Shown: positions 51,655 through 60,683 of the stretch, piece after piece
How the letters are laid out: the number at the start of each line of letters is the position of its first letter
How positions within the stretch are numbered: the first letter of the stretch is position 1
Source of the DNA: SABY01 sp964523795
Lineage (GTDB): Bacteria; Bacteroidota; Bacteroidia; Bacteroidales; 4484-276
Assembly: GCA_964523795.1 (NCBI GenBank)
Contig: CAZGAO010000010.1
Coordinates: 1-64,000 of the forward strand
Reading direction: 5' to 3'
Length of the DNA: 64,000 nucleotides
Made by a program: the position numbers and the translations under genes
The notes under the pieces: model-generated
Database searches by the model: none
Told to the model about the DNA's origin: nothing
The model's input: the letters and a program-made list of their open reading frames with translations, nothing else

Positions 51655-53136
51655 ATGACAAAAGAACGACTTAGCGGGATATTACTCCATCCCAGCGCAC
51701 TACCCGGAAAATATGGTATCGGGGCACTTGGCCAAGAGGCCTTACGATTTGTTGATTTTTTGCACCAGGCCGGGCAAAATCTTTGGCAGGTGCTGCCCAT
51801 GGGGCACACAGGCTACGGCGATTCGCCCTACCAGTGTTTCTCCATTTTTGCCGGAAATCCGATTCTGATCGATATCGAAACCTTGATAGATGAAGGACTT
51901 GTACATCATGATGACTTGCCCACCGGTTTTGATTGGCTCGACCATAAGGTGGACTATGGCAATGTGATTAATTTTAAAAGAGAGGTACTGTACGAGGCGT
52001 ATCAGGTTTTTATGTACTCGGAACCCTCGAATAGTGGTTTTCAAACCTTTGTAGCGAAAAACGATTTCTGGCTTCACGATTATGCACTTTTTATTGCCAT
52101 TAAAGAATCGTTGGGAGGCAAGCCCTGGTGGGAATGGCCACTTAAGTTGAAAGTGAAGGATGAACAGGCAATAGAGACTTTTGATGCTGAAAATGCGGAC
52201 GAGATTAACTTTCATAAATTTGTTCAGTATCAGTTTTATCGCCAATGGGATAAGGTAAAAAGCTATGCCAACAGCAAGGATATTAAAATCGTGGGCGATA
52301 TCCCGCTGTATGTGGCGCACGATAGCGCTGATGTGTGGAGCAAGCCTCAGCTTTTTCAGTTTGATGAGGAACGAAACCCCACAAAGGTTGCAGGGGTGCC
52401 GCCCGATTATTTCAGCAGCACGGGGCAACTCTGGGGAAACCCGCTTTACGACTGGGACTATATGAAGGCCCATGGCTTTGTGTGGTGGCTCCAACGAATC
52501 AAGTCCACCACCGAACTTTACGACCTGGTGCGCATCGACCATTTCAGAGGATTCGAGGCGTATTGGGCGGTGCCTTATGGCGATGAAAATGCTATAAACG
52601 GCAAGTGGGTGGAAGCTCCCGGCCAGGAATTGTTCGAGACAGTGAAAGCGCAGCTCGGCGATTTGCCCATCATAGCCGAAGACCTTGGCATCATAACCCC
52701 ACCGGTTGAAAAGCTGCGTGATGATTTTGGTTTTCCGGGAATGAAAATCCTTCAGTTTGCCTTCCATTCCGATGAAGGCGATGGCTACCTGCCGCACAAT
52801 TACATCCGCAACTGCGTGGTTTATACCGGCACCCACGACAACGATACCCTTCGAGGCTGGTTCGATGCGCTGGAACAGGATGTTCAGCAGCGTGTGCTCG
52901 ATTATGTAGATGGCGATGTGAATAATGTTATCCAAAAAATGATTCGCCTGGCATGGAGTTCCGTAGCCCAAATGGCCATTATTCCTTTGCAGGACTTGCT
53001 CGATCTGGGCAGTGAGGCTCGCATGAATATACCCGGCACGCCGGGCGGCAACTGGCAGTGGCGTTTTACCCCCGATAAGCTTAGCCATGAGAAAATCCAA
53101 TGGCTGCACCAAATCACCAAAATTTATAACCGTTAA
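51655..53136 (+). CDS. malQ: 4-alpha-glucanotransferase
   Basis: 493 residues from the ATG at 51655 (MTKERLSGILLHPSAL), since the in-frame leader from 51598 covers the preceding terminator. GH77 amylomaltase that disproportionates maltodextrins in the cytosol. Catalytic nucleophile D295 in VRIDHFRGFE, acid/base E342 in IAEDLG and D395 in GTHDNDT are present. Also the LPGKYGIGALG N-terminal and GTPGGNWQWR C-terminal signatures. It ends 8 bases before a GH13 gene, so the two form an alpha-glucan operon. Confidence 0.96.
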   Translation: MTKERLSGILLHPSALPGKYGIGALGQEALRFVDFLHQAGQNLWQVLPMGHTGYGDSPYQCFSIFAGNPILIDIETLIDEGLVHHDDLPTGFDWLDHKVDYGNVINFKREVLYEAYQVFMYSEPSNSGFQTFVAKNDFWLHDYALFIAIKESLGGKPWWEWPLKLKVKDEQAIETFDAENADEINFHKFVQYQFYRQWDKVKSYANSKDIKIVGDIPLYVAHDSADVWSKPQLFQFDEERNPTKVAGVPPDYFSSTGQLWGNPLYDWDYMKAHGFVWWLQRIKSTTELYDLVRIDHFRGFEAYWAVPYGDENAINGKWVEAPGQELFETVKAQLGDLPIIAEDLGIITPPVEKLRDDFGFPGMKILQFAFHSDEGDGYLPHNYIRNCVVYTGTHDNDTLRGWFDALEQDVQQRVLDYVDGDVNNVIQKMIRLAWSSVAQMAIIPLQDLLDLGSEARMNIPGTPGGNWQWRFTPDKLSHEKIQWLHQITKIYNR

Positions 53137-53144
53137 GCATTTTT

Positions 53145-54866
53145 ATGGCTTCAAAAATATCGATCTATCAAACTTTGCCCCGTCTATTTGGAAATACCTG
53201 CGCCGACGGGGTTTTTAACGGCACCATCCAACAAAATGGCTGTGGCAAGTTCGACGACTATACGCCACAGGCTTTGGCCGAAATACGCCAACTTGGAATT
53301 ACCCACATCTGGTACACCGGAATTATCCAACATGGATGCATGACCGATTATTCGTCCCATGGAATTCCCACCGATCATCCCACGCTTTTGAAAGGGCGCG
53401 CAGGTTCGCCTTATGCCATCAAAGATTATTATGATGTAGATCCCGATCTGGCTGTAGATGTCAAGCATCGTATGGCTGAGTTTGAAGCGCTGGTGCAGCG
53501 CACGCATCAGGCAGGCATGAAGGTGATTCTCGATTTTGTGCCCAACCATCTTTTCAGGCAGTATTCTTCGGATAGTCGCCCACAAGGCATTTCGGATTTT
53601 GGCTCCGGTGATGATCCTGCCAAGGCTTTCGACCGAGATAATAACTTTTATTATCTGCCCAATACTCAGTTTCAATTGCCGGATAATATCGAATGGCTTG
53701 GGCATATTAAAGATGAGCTGCCCGCAAAGCCTTATACCGAAAGGCCTACCAAAGCTACCGGAAATGATAAATTTGAAGCTAAGCCCGATAAAAACGATTG
53801 GTACGAAACCATTAAGCTAAATTATGGTATCGATTTCCATAATGGCCGCAGCTATCATTTTGACCCCATCCCCGACACCTGGCACAAGATGCTGGAGGTG
53901 CTAACTTTTTGGGCCGGCAAGCAGGTGGATGCCTTTCGCTGCGATATGACCGAGATGGTGCCCGTTGAATTCTGGCATTGGGCTATCCAAAAGGTTAAGG
54001 AGCAGTTTCCTGACCTGATTTTTATAGCTGAAATATACAACCCCCTCCAATATTACAATTATGTAAATTTTGGTGGCTTTGATTATTTGTACGATAAGGT
54101 GGGCTTGTACGATACTTTGAAAAATATTATTTGCCATCAGGCTTCTACGTCCGGTCTTAGTAATTGCTGGCAGATCTTGGATGGCCTGGATGCACAGATG
54201 TTGCGCTTTCTCGAAAACCACGATGAGGTACGCCTGGCCTCCACCGCCTTTGCCGGACGGGCTGATGCCGCAATTCCCGCAATGCTGGTGGCTGCTTGTA
54301 TGCACCAGGGGCCGATAATGATTTACAATGGTCAGGAGGTGGGCGAGCCTGCCCGGGGTGCCAGCGGCTTTAGTGGCGATGATGGCCGAACTTCGATTTA
54401 CGATTATTGCGCTATGCCCGAGCACCTGAAATGGATGAATACAGCGAAGTTTGATGGGGGAAGGCTTTCGGCAGCTCAGCAGGACTTGCAGAATTATTAT
54501 CAAAAGCTCCTCAGTTTTTCTATTGCCAGCGAGGCCATTTCCCAGGGTGCTTTTTACGATTTGATGTATGCCAATCCTTATGATGTGATGCCCTGCCGCG
54601 ATAAAGTTTACGCCTGGCTTAGGCATTCCAAAAATCAAAAATTACTATTGATTGTGCATTTTGATGCTAATTCCACAAACAATTTTCATCTTAGAATTCC
54701 CGAACATGCCTTTGGCGAAATGCAATGGATGAAAAAAGAATCAATTACCATAAGGGAAGTATTGCCTGATGGCGAAGCGATGAAGTTTGAAAAAAGCGTG
54801 TTAATCAATCATGGCCTCAATCTTAGCATGGAGGGGTTTTCTTCACGAATTTTTGAGATGGAGTAG
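53145..54866 (+). CDS. Cytosolic GH13 alpha-amylase-family enzyme
   Basis: 573 residues, no signal peptide. TIM-barrel GH13 motifs: VILDFVPNH (region I), DAFRCDM with nucleophile D267 (region II), FIAEIYN with acid E296 (region III), and FLENHDE with D360 (region IV). The small C-terminal domain is present. It probably hydrolyses internal alpha-1,4 links in maltodextrins or glycogen. It is the partner of malQ 8 bases upstream. Subfamily (amylase, neopullulanase or other) cannot be assigned from these motifs alone. A palindromic element follows. Confidence 0.93.
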   Translation: MASKISIYQTLPRLFGNTCADGVFNGTIQQNGCGKFDDYTPQALAEIRQLGITHIWYTGIIQHGCMTDYSSHGIPTDHPTLLKGRAGSPYAIKDYYDVDPDLAVDVKHRMAEFEALVQRTHQAGMKVILDFVPNHLFRQYSSDSRPQGISDFGSGDDPAKAFDRDNNFYYLPNTQFQLPDNIEWLGHIKDELPAKPYTERPTKATGNDKFEAKPDKNDWYETIKLNYGIDFHNGRSYHFDPIPDTWHKMLEVLTFWAGKQVDAFRCDMTEMVPVEFWHWAIQKVKEQFPDLIFIAEIYNPLQYYNYVNFGGFDYLYDKVGLYDTLKNIICHQASTSGLSNCWQILDGLDAQMLRFLENHDEVRLASTAFAGRADAAIPAMLVAACMHQGPIMIYNGQEVGEPARGASGFSGDDGRTSIYDYCAMPEHLKWMNTAKFDGGRLSAAQQDLQNYYQKLLSFSIASEAISQGAFYDLMYANPYDVMPCRDKVYAWLRHSKNQKLLLIVHFDANSTNNFHLRIPEHAFGEMQWMKKESITIREVLPDGEAMKFEKSVLINHGLNLSMEGFSSRIFEME

Positions 54867-54882
54867 GAGGAGAGTATTTTAA

Positions 54883-55106
54883 TTAGTGTCTGTCCATAAA
54901 GTCGGTGCTTTTGAATAGCCCCGGGTTTTAACCCGGGGAAATTGAGTTTGAAGATGTCCACCCCGCGATTTCGCCACGCCGTAGGCGTGGCGAAATCGCG
55001 GGGTTTTTCCTCTTTCCCATTTAATCCCTGCCCTAAAAGACGACCTGTACCGCTTTTGCGGGAGGGCTATTCAAACCTCACGAAACGACTAAAAAGACAG
55101 ACACAA
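54883..55106. repeat. Palindromic dispersed element, copy 3, GC-rich version
   Basis: Terminal inverted repeats of about 22 bases, 17 matching (left starts TTAGTGTCTGTCCATAAAGT, right other-strand TTTGTGTCTGTCTTTTTAGT). Inside are inverted TTTGAATAGCC/GGCTATTCAAA arms, a CCCCGGGTT/AACCCGGGG palindrome, and at 54961-55003 a perfect 20-bp hairpin with a 3-base loop. The left end matches copy 1 at 28 of 29 bases. No coding capacity. It lies between convergent genes and may also stop transcription. Confidence 0.75.
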
Positions 55107-55119
55107 ATAGGGCGCAATC

Positions 55120-57543
55120 TTATTTCGCCGGAAGGGTAAATGTGAAAACACTGCCCTTGCCTTCGGCACTTTCTACCGTGAGCTGTCCGCCATTGCGCTC
55201 CACAAAATCTTTGCACAGCAGCAGGCCCAGCCCGGTTCCCGACTCGTTGGCCGTGCCCTTCTTTTTAATCTTAGCCTTGAGGTCGAAAAGATTGCTCATC
55301 ATCTTTTCGGATATGCCTATGCCTGTATCGACAATTTTGCATTCGATAAAACCATCCACTTTTTTCGCTTCATAACTAACAGCACCCTTGGCGTTGGTAA
55401 ATTTTAGCGCATTTGAAGTAAGGTTTCGGATGATGGTTCGCAGCATATTTTCATCAGCAAAAACAAAGGTGTTTTTTGGTATTAAATTTTGGATATTGAT
55501 ATTTTTGCTTTGGGCATTTTTTTCCTGGAGTTGGATGGCCTGCCTTATAATTTGCTGCAGGTCGATTTTTACGGGATAGTGTTTGATGTTTTCCGAGCTT
55601 TTGCGCGTCCAGTCCAGCAAGTTTTCGAGTAGGGCAAATATTTCTTCGGACGAGTTGCGAATAATTCGGATAAACTTGCGCTGGTCAGCATTTGTAAAAT
55701 CATCGTAGTCATCGTTGAGCAGGTTGGCAAAGCCAATAAGCGAGTTGAAAGGGCTTTTCAGGTCGTGGGCAATGATCGAGTAAAAGCGGTCGCGGGTATC
55801 GTTGATGTCGATCAGTTTTTTTTCGTTTTCGCGTAATTCTTTGGTACGTTCATTCACTTGCCTCTCCAACTTTTTGGTAACGTATCTTTTATTGATAATT
55901 AAATATGCGATTGCTCCTAATGCGAGGAGAATAAAAGCCGCTAATAAAATGATAAGACTAAAATAATACTGGTTTCGTTCGGCTTTTGTTTCCATCAGTT
56001 CTACTTCTTGCTGATACATTTGCTGGGTTTTTTTCTGCTCATTTTGGTGTATTTCTATCAAGAGTGCTGCTAAATTATTTCGCCCATTATTATTGTATTT
56101 TTCTGATAATGGGACGTACAATCCGATATAAGAATGCGCCAGTTGGTGCGATTCTGATCTTTCGCAAAAATTGATGTATTGGATATAATATTTTAATAAA
56201 AGCCTGTCAACATTTATATCTTCTGCGTACACAAAACCCTGGTCAAGGCATGCTTTCATTTTGGCCAGTTGCATTTTTTGGTAATAACAAGAGGCAAGGT
56301 TGACATAGTTTTGTGCGATTCCAAATTTATTGTCTATTTCAATATTGATGTCCAGAGCCTGCTCATAGTATAAAAACGCTTCGGTGCAGTTTTGATTCAT
56401 TTCATAAATCCTGCCCATTCTATTGTATAATTCGGAGCGTTGATATTTAAAATCCTTGGATAATAAATAATCCAGGCTAAGCTCGCAAGCCGCCAAAGCT
56501 TTATCATATTTTCCGTCCTTAAACAACACATTACCTCTTAGTTGATTGATAAATGCTATTTTGCCCTCAAACTTATTTTTTGTGGCAATCGTCTCTGCGC
56601 TGTCCAAAAAATTCAATGCCTGGCCGTAGTTGCCTATATTGAGATAAATATTTGCAAGGTTCATGCAGTGCTGGCTCAAAAAATTCTGCGTCCCCACATC
56701 ACCTTTCACGTAATCAAGATTTTGCCATGCCTCGAAATATAGCTTGTAAGCCTCGGCCCATTCTCCGGTTTTCAGGTACAAATCGCCCAATTCTTGCGCT
56801 GCTCCAATCCAACCATAATAGCTGTTGTCTTCAAGCGTTTTTTCCATCGAAAGCTGGAGGTGTTTTTTTGCATCAGTAAAATTGCCCAACTTCATTTCGG
56901 TATAACCGAGCCAATAATAAACCCATCCTAAAAAATTAGCCTTGTTTAATTCATCGGCTATCGCCCAGGCATCCACGAAGTAGGCAAGGGCTTCGGCGTT
57001 TTTATCATTACGACAATGCGCTTTACCCAAAAGCATTTTGGATTGAAAAAGACGGGACGAATCATTAATACTTGCAAAACGTCGGTTTAATTCATCGTTG
57101 TAATAGATGGCACTATCAAATTGACTAAGCGAAACAAAATTTTCGCTGATGCGATAATAGAGCAGTGACATCATTGCCGAATCGCCAAGCTGGGAGTATA
57201 TTTTCAATGCCTGGCGATCGTATTCCAAGCATTTTTCGTAATGAAGCTGATATTTGTAAATACTCGAAAAAAGCATGCAGGTCCCTGCTTCCTTGGATTT
57301 CATCCCACTCAATTCGGCGAGCTTCAATAGTTGTGTGGCATAGCCAATGGCAAGCTTCGATTGCTTGTCGTAATAATAGGTAACCAATTTTTCCAGCGTT
57401 TGCATTCGTTCGATGCCGCTTTGCCGGCCAAGGTCTGCTTTTAGGCTGGTGATGCTATCAGGCTCGTTAGCTTTGGCGATAAGATATGGGAAGGCCAGGG
57501 TAAAAGCGAGAATAAGTATCTGGATGATTGCCTGCCTTTTCAA
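55120..57543 (-). CDS. TPR-containing sensor histidine kinase
   Basis: 807 residues. Signal peptide 1-25, then about 450 residues of tetratricopeptide repeats in the periplasm (units such as SALAYFVDAWAIADEL-like and LAALLIEIHQNEQ), a membrane helix (about 530-552), a coiled linker, HisKA with H593 in IIAHDLKSPFNSL, and a HATPase domain (DTGIGISEKMM, TGLGLLLCKDF). No receiver domain is attached. Kinases of this design in Bacteroidetes sense unknown signals through the TPR part. No response regulator is adjacent. A -7 box candidate lies at 57563. Confidence 0.93.
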   Translation of the reverse strand: MKRQAIIQILILAFTLAFPYLIAKANEPDSITSLKADLGRQSGIERMQTLEKLVTYYYDKQSKLAIGYATQLLKLAELSGMKSKEAGTCMLFSSIYKYQLHYEKCLEYDRQALKIYSQLGDSAMMSLLYYRISENFVSLSQFDSAIYYNDELNRRFASINDSSRLFQSKMLLGKAHCRNDKNAEALAYFVDAWAIADELNKANFLGWVYYWLGYTEMKLGNFTDAKKHLQLSMEKTLEDNSYYGWIGAAQELGDLYLKTGEWAEAYKLYFEAWQNLDYVKGDVGTQNFLSQHCMNLANIYLNIGNYGQALNFLDSAETIATKNKFEGKIAFINQLRGNVLFKDGKYDKALAACELSLDYLLSKDFKYQRSELYNRMGRIYEMNQNCTEAFLYYEQALDINIEIDNKFGIAQNYVNLASCYYQKMQLAKMKACLDQGFVYAEDINVDRLLLKYYIQYINFCERSESHQLAHSYIGLYVPLSEKYNNNGRNNLAALLIEIHQNEQKKTQQMYQQEVELMETKAERNQYYFSLIILLAAFILLALGAIAYLIINKRYVTKKLERQVNERTKELRENEKKLIDINDTRDRFYSIIAHDLKSPFNSLIGFANLLNDDYDDFTNADQRKFIRIIRNSSEEIFALLENLLDWTRKSSENIKHYPVKIDLQQIIRQAIQLQEKNAQSKNINIQNLIPKNTFVFADENMLRTIIRNLTSNALKFTNAKGAVSYEAKKVDGFIECKIVDTGIGISEKMMSNLFDLKAKIKKKGTANESGTGLGLLLCKDFVERNGGQLTVESAEGKGSVFTFTLPAK

Positions 57544-57562
57544 TGCTGAAATTTTTTGTTTA

Positions 57563-57570
57563 CAAAAATA
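57563..57570 (-). promoter_or_regulatory. Candidate -7 box of the TPR kinase gene
   Basis: TATTTTTG on the minus strand fits TAnnTTTG, 20 bases before the start codon. Confidence 0.4.
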
Positions 57571-57653
57571 GATTTTTTTTGCATAGGTTTTGAAAATGAT
57601 TGTTCGGTATTAATTATATACTTTTGATGAAATTATTAAATAAATAAAACATC

Positions 57654-58049
57654 ATGGAACGCAAAGATTATTACATCGCATTGGGCAAGTTGGTTTATGC
57701 TATCGCACAGGCCGATGGAAAGGTGCAAAGCGAGGAATCTTCCCGCATCTTCGATTTTGTCATTGCTCAACTGTCCAAGGCTGAATATGCCCCCGAAAAG
57801 GGAAAAACAGCCTTGAAAGTTTTTGATATCGAAAAAGAATTCCACCGCCTGCGCGAAGAAAAAGTCCCGGCACAATTGGTCTGTCAGCAGTTTATCGATT
57901 TTGTGGATACGCATAATGCCGATTTTACCGAGAAACATAAAACCACTTGCATCAGCCTGATGAAAGATGTGGCTGAAGCCCACGAAGGTATTAATGAGGC
58001 CGAAAATGCGATGATTTCTAAAATTAAAAAGCACCTCGATAGTTTATAA
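57654..58049 (+). CDS. TerB-like domain protein
   Basis: 131 residues, one all-helical domain. The N-terminus ALGKLVYAIAQADGKVQSEES carries the DGKVxxEE acidic motif typical of TerB-like folds, repeated in inexact form near HEGINEAENAMI. Such domains bind metal and are found beside stress genes and membrane proteins; tellurite resistance itself is not implied. It ends 5 bases before the cyclase-family gene, so the two are likely co-transcribed. Function unknown. Confidence 0.85.
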   Translation: MERKDYYIALGKLVYAIAQADGKVQSEESSRIFDFVIAQLSKAEYAPEKGKTALKVFDIEKEFHRLREEKVPAQLVCQQFIDFVDTHNADFTEKHKTTCISLMKDVAEAHEGINEAENAMISKIKKHLDSL

Positions 58050-58054
58050 AAGCG

Positions 58055-58696
58055 ATGAAGTTAAGCGACCTAACGCATACACTCGAAAATGGCATGATGG
58101 TGTTTCCGGGTGATTCCCCACCCATGTTCCAAAAAACCTTGACCCATGTTAACGATGGTGCCCAGGTTATCCGTATGGATATTGCTACTCATCACGGAAC
58201 GCACATCGACTGCCCCCTGCATTTTGTTGCCGATGGTAAATCAACGGATAATTCGGAATTGGGAAATTTTTATGGAAAAGCCGTCATTGCAGACTGTACA
58301 CAGTTTGGCACCGATGACCAAATTAGTGCTGACCACTTGCAAGGCTTAAACCTGAATTGGGATACCCTGGATTGGCTTATCGTTTATACCGGCTGGTACA
58401 AGTATTGGAGCACGCCTCGCTATTTAGAAAATTTTCCGGTATTATCAGTCGAAGCTGCCCGTTTTCTGCAAGGTAAAAAACTGAAGGGCATCGGCCTGGA
58501 TGTAATCTCTATCGATGCCATCGACTCGGTAGATTATCCGTTACACAAGATAATTTTGGGCAGCGGCATGTACGTCATCGAAAACCTTTGCAATTTGCAC
58601 CAAATCCCTGAGGGCGAATTTACCCTTGCAGCCTTTCCCTTAAAGATAGCTCAGGGCGATGGTTCGCCAATACGCGCCGTGGCTTTGACAGCGTGA
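58055..58696 (+). CDS. Cyclase-family metal hydrolase (kynurenine formamidase-like)
   Basis: 213 residues. The family hallmark HxGTHxDxPxH is complete: H46/H47, GTH50, D52, P54, H56 in THHGTHIDCPLH. Later GLDVISIDAID and PLHKIILGSGMYVIENL match the Zn/Mn hydrolase fold PF04199. Members cleave N-formylkynurenine or act on cyclic amides; no tryptophan-catabolic gene is nearby, so the substrate is open. It starts 5 bases after the TerB-like gene. No signal peptide. Confidence 0.9.
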   Translation: MKLSDLTHTLENGMMVFPGDSPPMFQKTLTHVNDGAQVIRMDIATHHGTHIDCPLHFVADGKSTDNSELGNFYGKAVIADCTQFGTDDQISADHLQGLNLNWDTLDWLIVYTGWYKYWSTPRYLENFPVLSVEAARFLQGKKLKGIGLDVISIDAIDSVDYPLHKIILGSGMYVIENLCNLHQIPEGEFTLAAFPLKIAQGDGSPIRAVALTA

Positions 58697-58758
58697 AGTT
58701 CATGTACACAGCATTTGTACTGTTTTCTTTAGAGCATTTTCATTAGTTACCTTCATTT

Positions 58759-58802
58759 ATTTATCACCTCCGGGCATTTATCACCTCCGGGCATTTATCA
58801 CC
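58759..58802. repeat. Short tandem repeat, 17-base unit
   Basis: ATTTATCACCTCCGGGC occurs twice in direct succession (58759, 58776) with a third partial copy at 58793, in the 286-base gap between the cyclase-family gene and htrA. No other feature was seen in that gap. Confidence 0.8.
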
Positions 58803-58982
58803 CATAAGCTATCTCCATGCTTAACAACTTTTAACTGTGAAAATAAAACTTAGCAAATTCAATCTTCGTTAACAAGCGACTTTTTGTAAGAGCCACCTTT
58901 CATTTTCCTTCACCGAAGGATTTTAAGAAAATGCATTGTTTCAATAAATGAGCCAGCTAACAAATTAAAAATTTAAACTTAA

Positions 58983-60458
58983 ATGCAGATAAAAATGAGA
59001 AAATTTGTTGTTATGATTTTTGCCGCATTTCTTGGCGGTATTATTTCGGTAGGTATCTATGCAAGTTTGCAGGAGGATACAAATCAAGCACAAAATCAAG
59101 GGTTTTACGCCCAGGCAAACAACACTGATTTTGTTGCCCAAAATGCTGACTACGCAGCACCGGCAGCTATTCCAATGGATGCACCGGATTTTATCGATGC
59201 CGCCGATTTAACAGTTCACGCCGTGGTGCATATCAAAACCGAGGTGCGTCGAAGAACTTCCGCTTACGATGATTTCTTTTATCAGTTTTTTGGCCAACCC
59301 CAGCCCCAGCACAACCAGCCGCTGATAGCCACAGGTTCAGGAGTTATCCTTACCGATGACGGCTATATTGTAACTAACAATCATGTGGTGGCTAATGCCG
59401 AGCGCCTTGACGTTACCCTGAACGATAAGCGCACTTACGAGGCCGAGGTTGTAGGTACCGATCCTGCCACCGATTTAGCTTTGATAAAAATTAACGAAAC
59501 CGGACTTATTTCTTTAGCTTATGGCAATTCGGATAAGGTAAGGGTAGGAGAGTGGGTGCTCGCCGTGGGCAATCCCTTCAATCTTACTTCAACAGTAACC
59601 GCTGGTATTGTGAGTGCCAAGGCACGCGATATTAATATTTTAGGTTCTAATGCTGCTATCGAATCGTTTATCCAAACCGATGCCCCGATAAACCCCGGAA
59701 ATAGCGGAGGAGCCTTGGTTAACACCCGAGGCGAATTAATAGGAATTAATGCAGCCATTGCCTCCAACACCGGTTCGTATGCCGGCTATTCGTTTGCCAT
59801 CCCCGTAAATCTTGTAAAAAAGGTGGTCAACGACTTTATCAATTATGGTGAGATACAACGCGCTTACATTGGTGTTACCATTCGTGATATCGACAGCAAA
59901 TTTGCCGACGAAATGAAACTAAAAGACCTCTTGGGCGTGTACGTGGTTTCGGTGGTCGAAAACAGCTCAGCTGCTGATGCCGACATTCGCGCCGAGGACA
60001 TTATCCTTACCATCGATGGTGCACCCATTTCAAGCGTTTCGCGTTTACTCGAAGCCGTAGGTCAGCACAACCCGGGCGACCGCATTCAGGTTGAATTGCG
60101 CCGCGATGGAAAAATTCGTCAAAAAGAAGTTTTGCTCAAAAACAGGCAAAACAATTTTGAGGTACTTAGCCAGGAAGATGTAGCCATGATAGACAAGCTG
60201 GGCGCAAGCTTTGAGGAAGTTAGCAGCGAAGACAAGCAATCCCTGGGTATCGATCATGGTATGAAGATCGTGGATCTGCGTCGTGGAAAGCTTATGGATA
60301 AAGGCATTCGCGAAGGTTTTATCATTACCGAGATCGATAAAAATCCCATCCGTTCATCTGCCGATCTTAATACCCTGCTATCGGGCAAACGCGGCGGTGT
60401 GCTTATCGAAGGAGTTTATCCCAACGGCCAGCGCAGTTATTACGCCATAGGCATGTAA
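58983..60458 (+). CDS. htrA: Periplasmic serine protease HtrA/DegP
   Basis: 491 residues. An N-terminal signal/anchor (residues 7-28) exports it; an ATG four codons in is an alternative start. Trypsin-like domain with H134 (TNNHVV), D164 (ATDLALI) and S241 (NPGNSGGAL), then two PDZ domains (about 290-375, with GVYVVSVVENSSA, and about 400-490, with MDKGIREGFIITEID). It acts as a chaperone and protease for misfolded envelope proteins. It is monocistronic, with a terminator at 60507 and rpoD following. Confidence 0.96.
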   Translation: MQIKMRKFVVMIFAAFLGGIISVGIYASLQEDTNQAQNQGFYAQANNTDFVAQNADYAAPAAIPMDAPDFIDAADLTVHAVVHIKTEVRRRTSAYDDFFYQFFGQPQPQHNQPLIATGSGVILTDDGYIVTNNHVVANAERLDVTLNDKRTYEAEVVGTDPATDLALIKINETGLISLAYGNSDKVRVGEWVLAVGNPFNLTSTVTAGIVSAKARDINILGSNAAIESFIQTDAPINPGNSGGALVNTRGELIGINAAIASNTGSYAGYSFAIPVNLVKKVVNDFINYGEIQRAYIGVTIRDIDSKFADEMKLKDLLGVYVVSVVENSSAADADIRAEDIILTIDGAPISSVSRLLEAVGQHNPGDRIQVELRRDGKIRQKEVLLKNRQNNFEVLSQEDVAMIDKLGASFEEVSSEDKQSLGIDHGMKIVDLRRGKLMDKGIREGFIITEIDKNPIRSSADLNTLLSGKRGGVLIEGVYPNGQRSYYAIGM

Positions 60459-60506
60459 ACCGCTAGTATTCTTTTTAGCAAAATTATTCCGCAATTTTCA
60501 AAACAT

Positions 60507-60549
60507 TAACCATGTAATCTTGTTAGGATAGATTGCATGGTTATTTTTT
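60507..60549. terminator. htrA terminator
   Basis: AACCATGTAATC and GATTGCATGGTT pair with one mismatch, followed by ATTTTTT. Confidence 0.7.
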
Positions 60550-60683
60550 ATTTTAAATGTTTAGATGTTTTTACAATATTTTAACACTCATCAGAGTTAG
60601 CCTTTTTTCCCGACTCAAAAACAGGTGTCGAACTAAATGCACAATTATCGAAATTTTTTATACTAATTTTAAGAAAAAGTTGA

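Noticed and set aside
51742..53112. 456-codon open frame on the minus strand
   Set aside because: It lies wholly opposite malQ, whose catalytic residues are intact; the frame is a codon-usage shadow with no domain resemblance.
57654..58049. Tellurite resistance function for the TerB-like gene
   Set aside because: Only the fold is supported; no other ter genes are present, so no resistance role is claimed.
58759..58802. Short tandem repeats, considered as a CRISPR remnant
   Set aside because: The units are contiguous without spacers and only 17 bases long.
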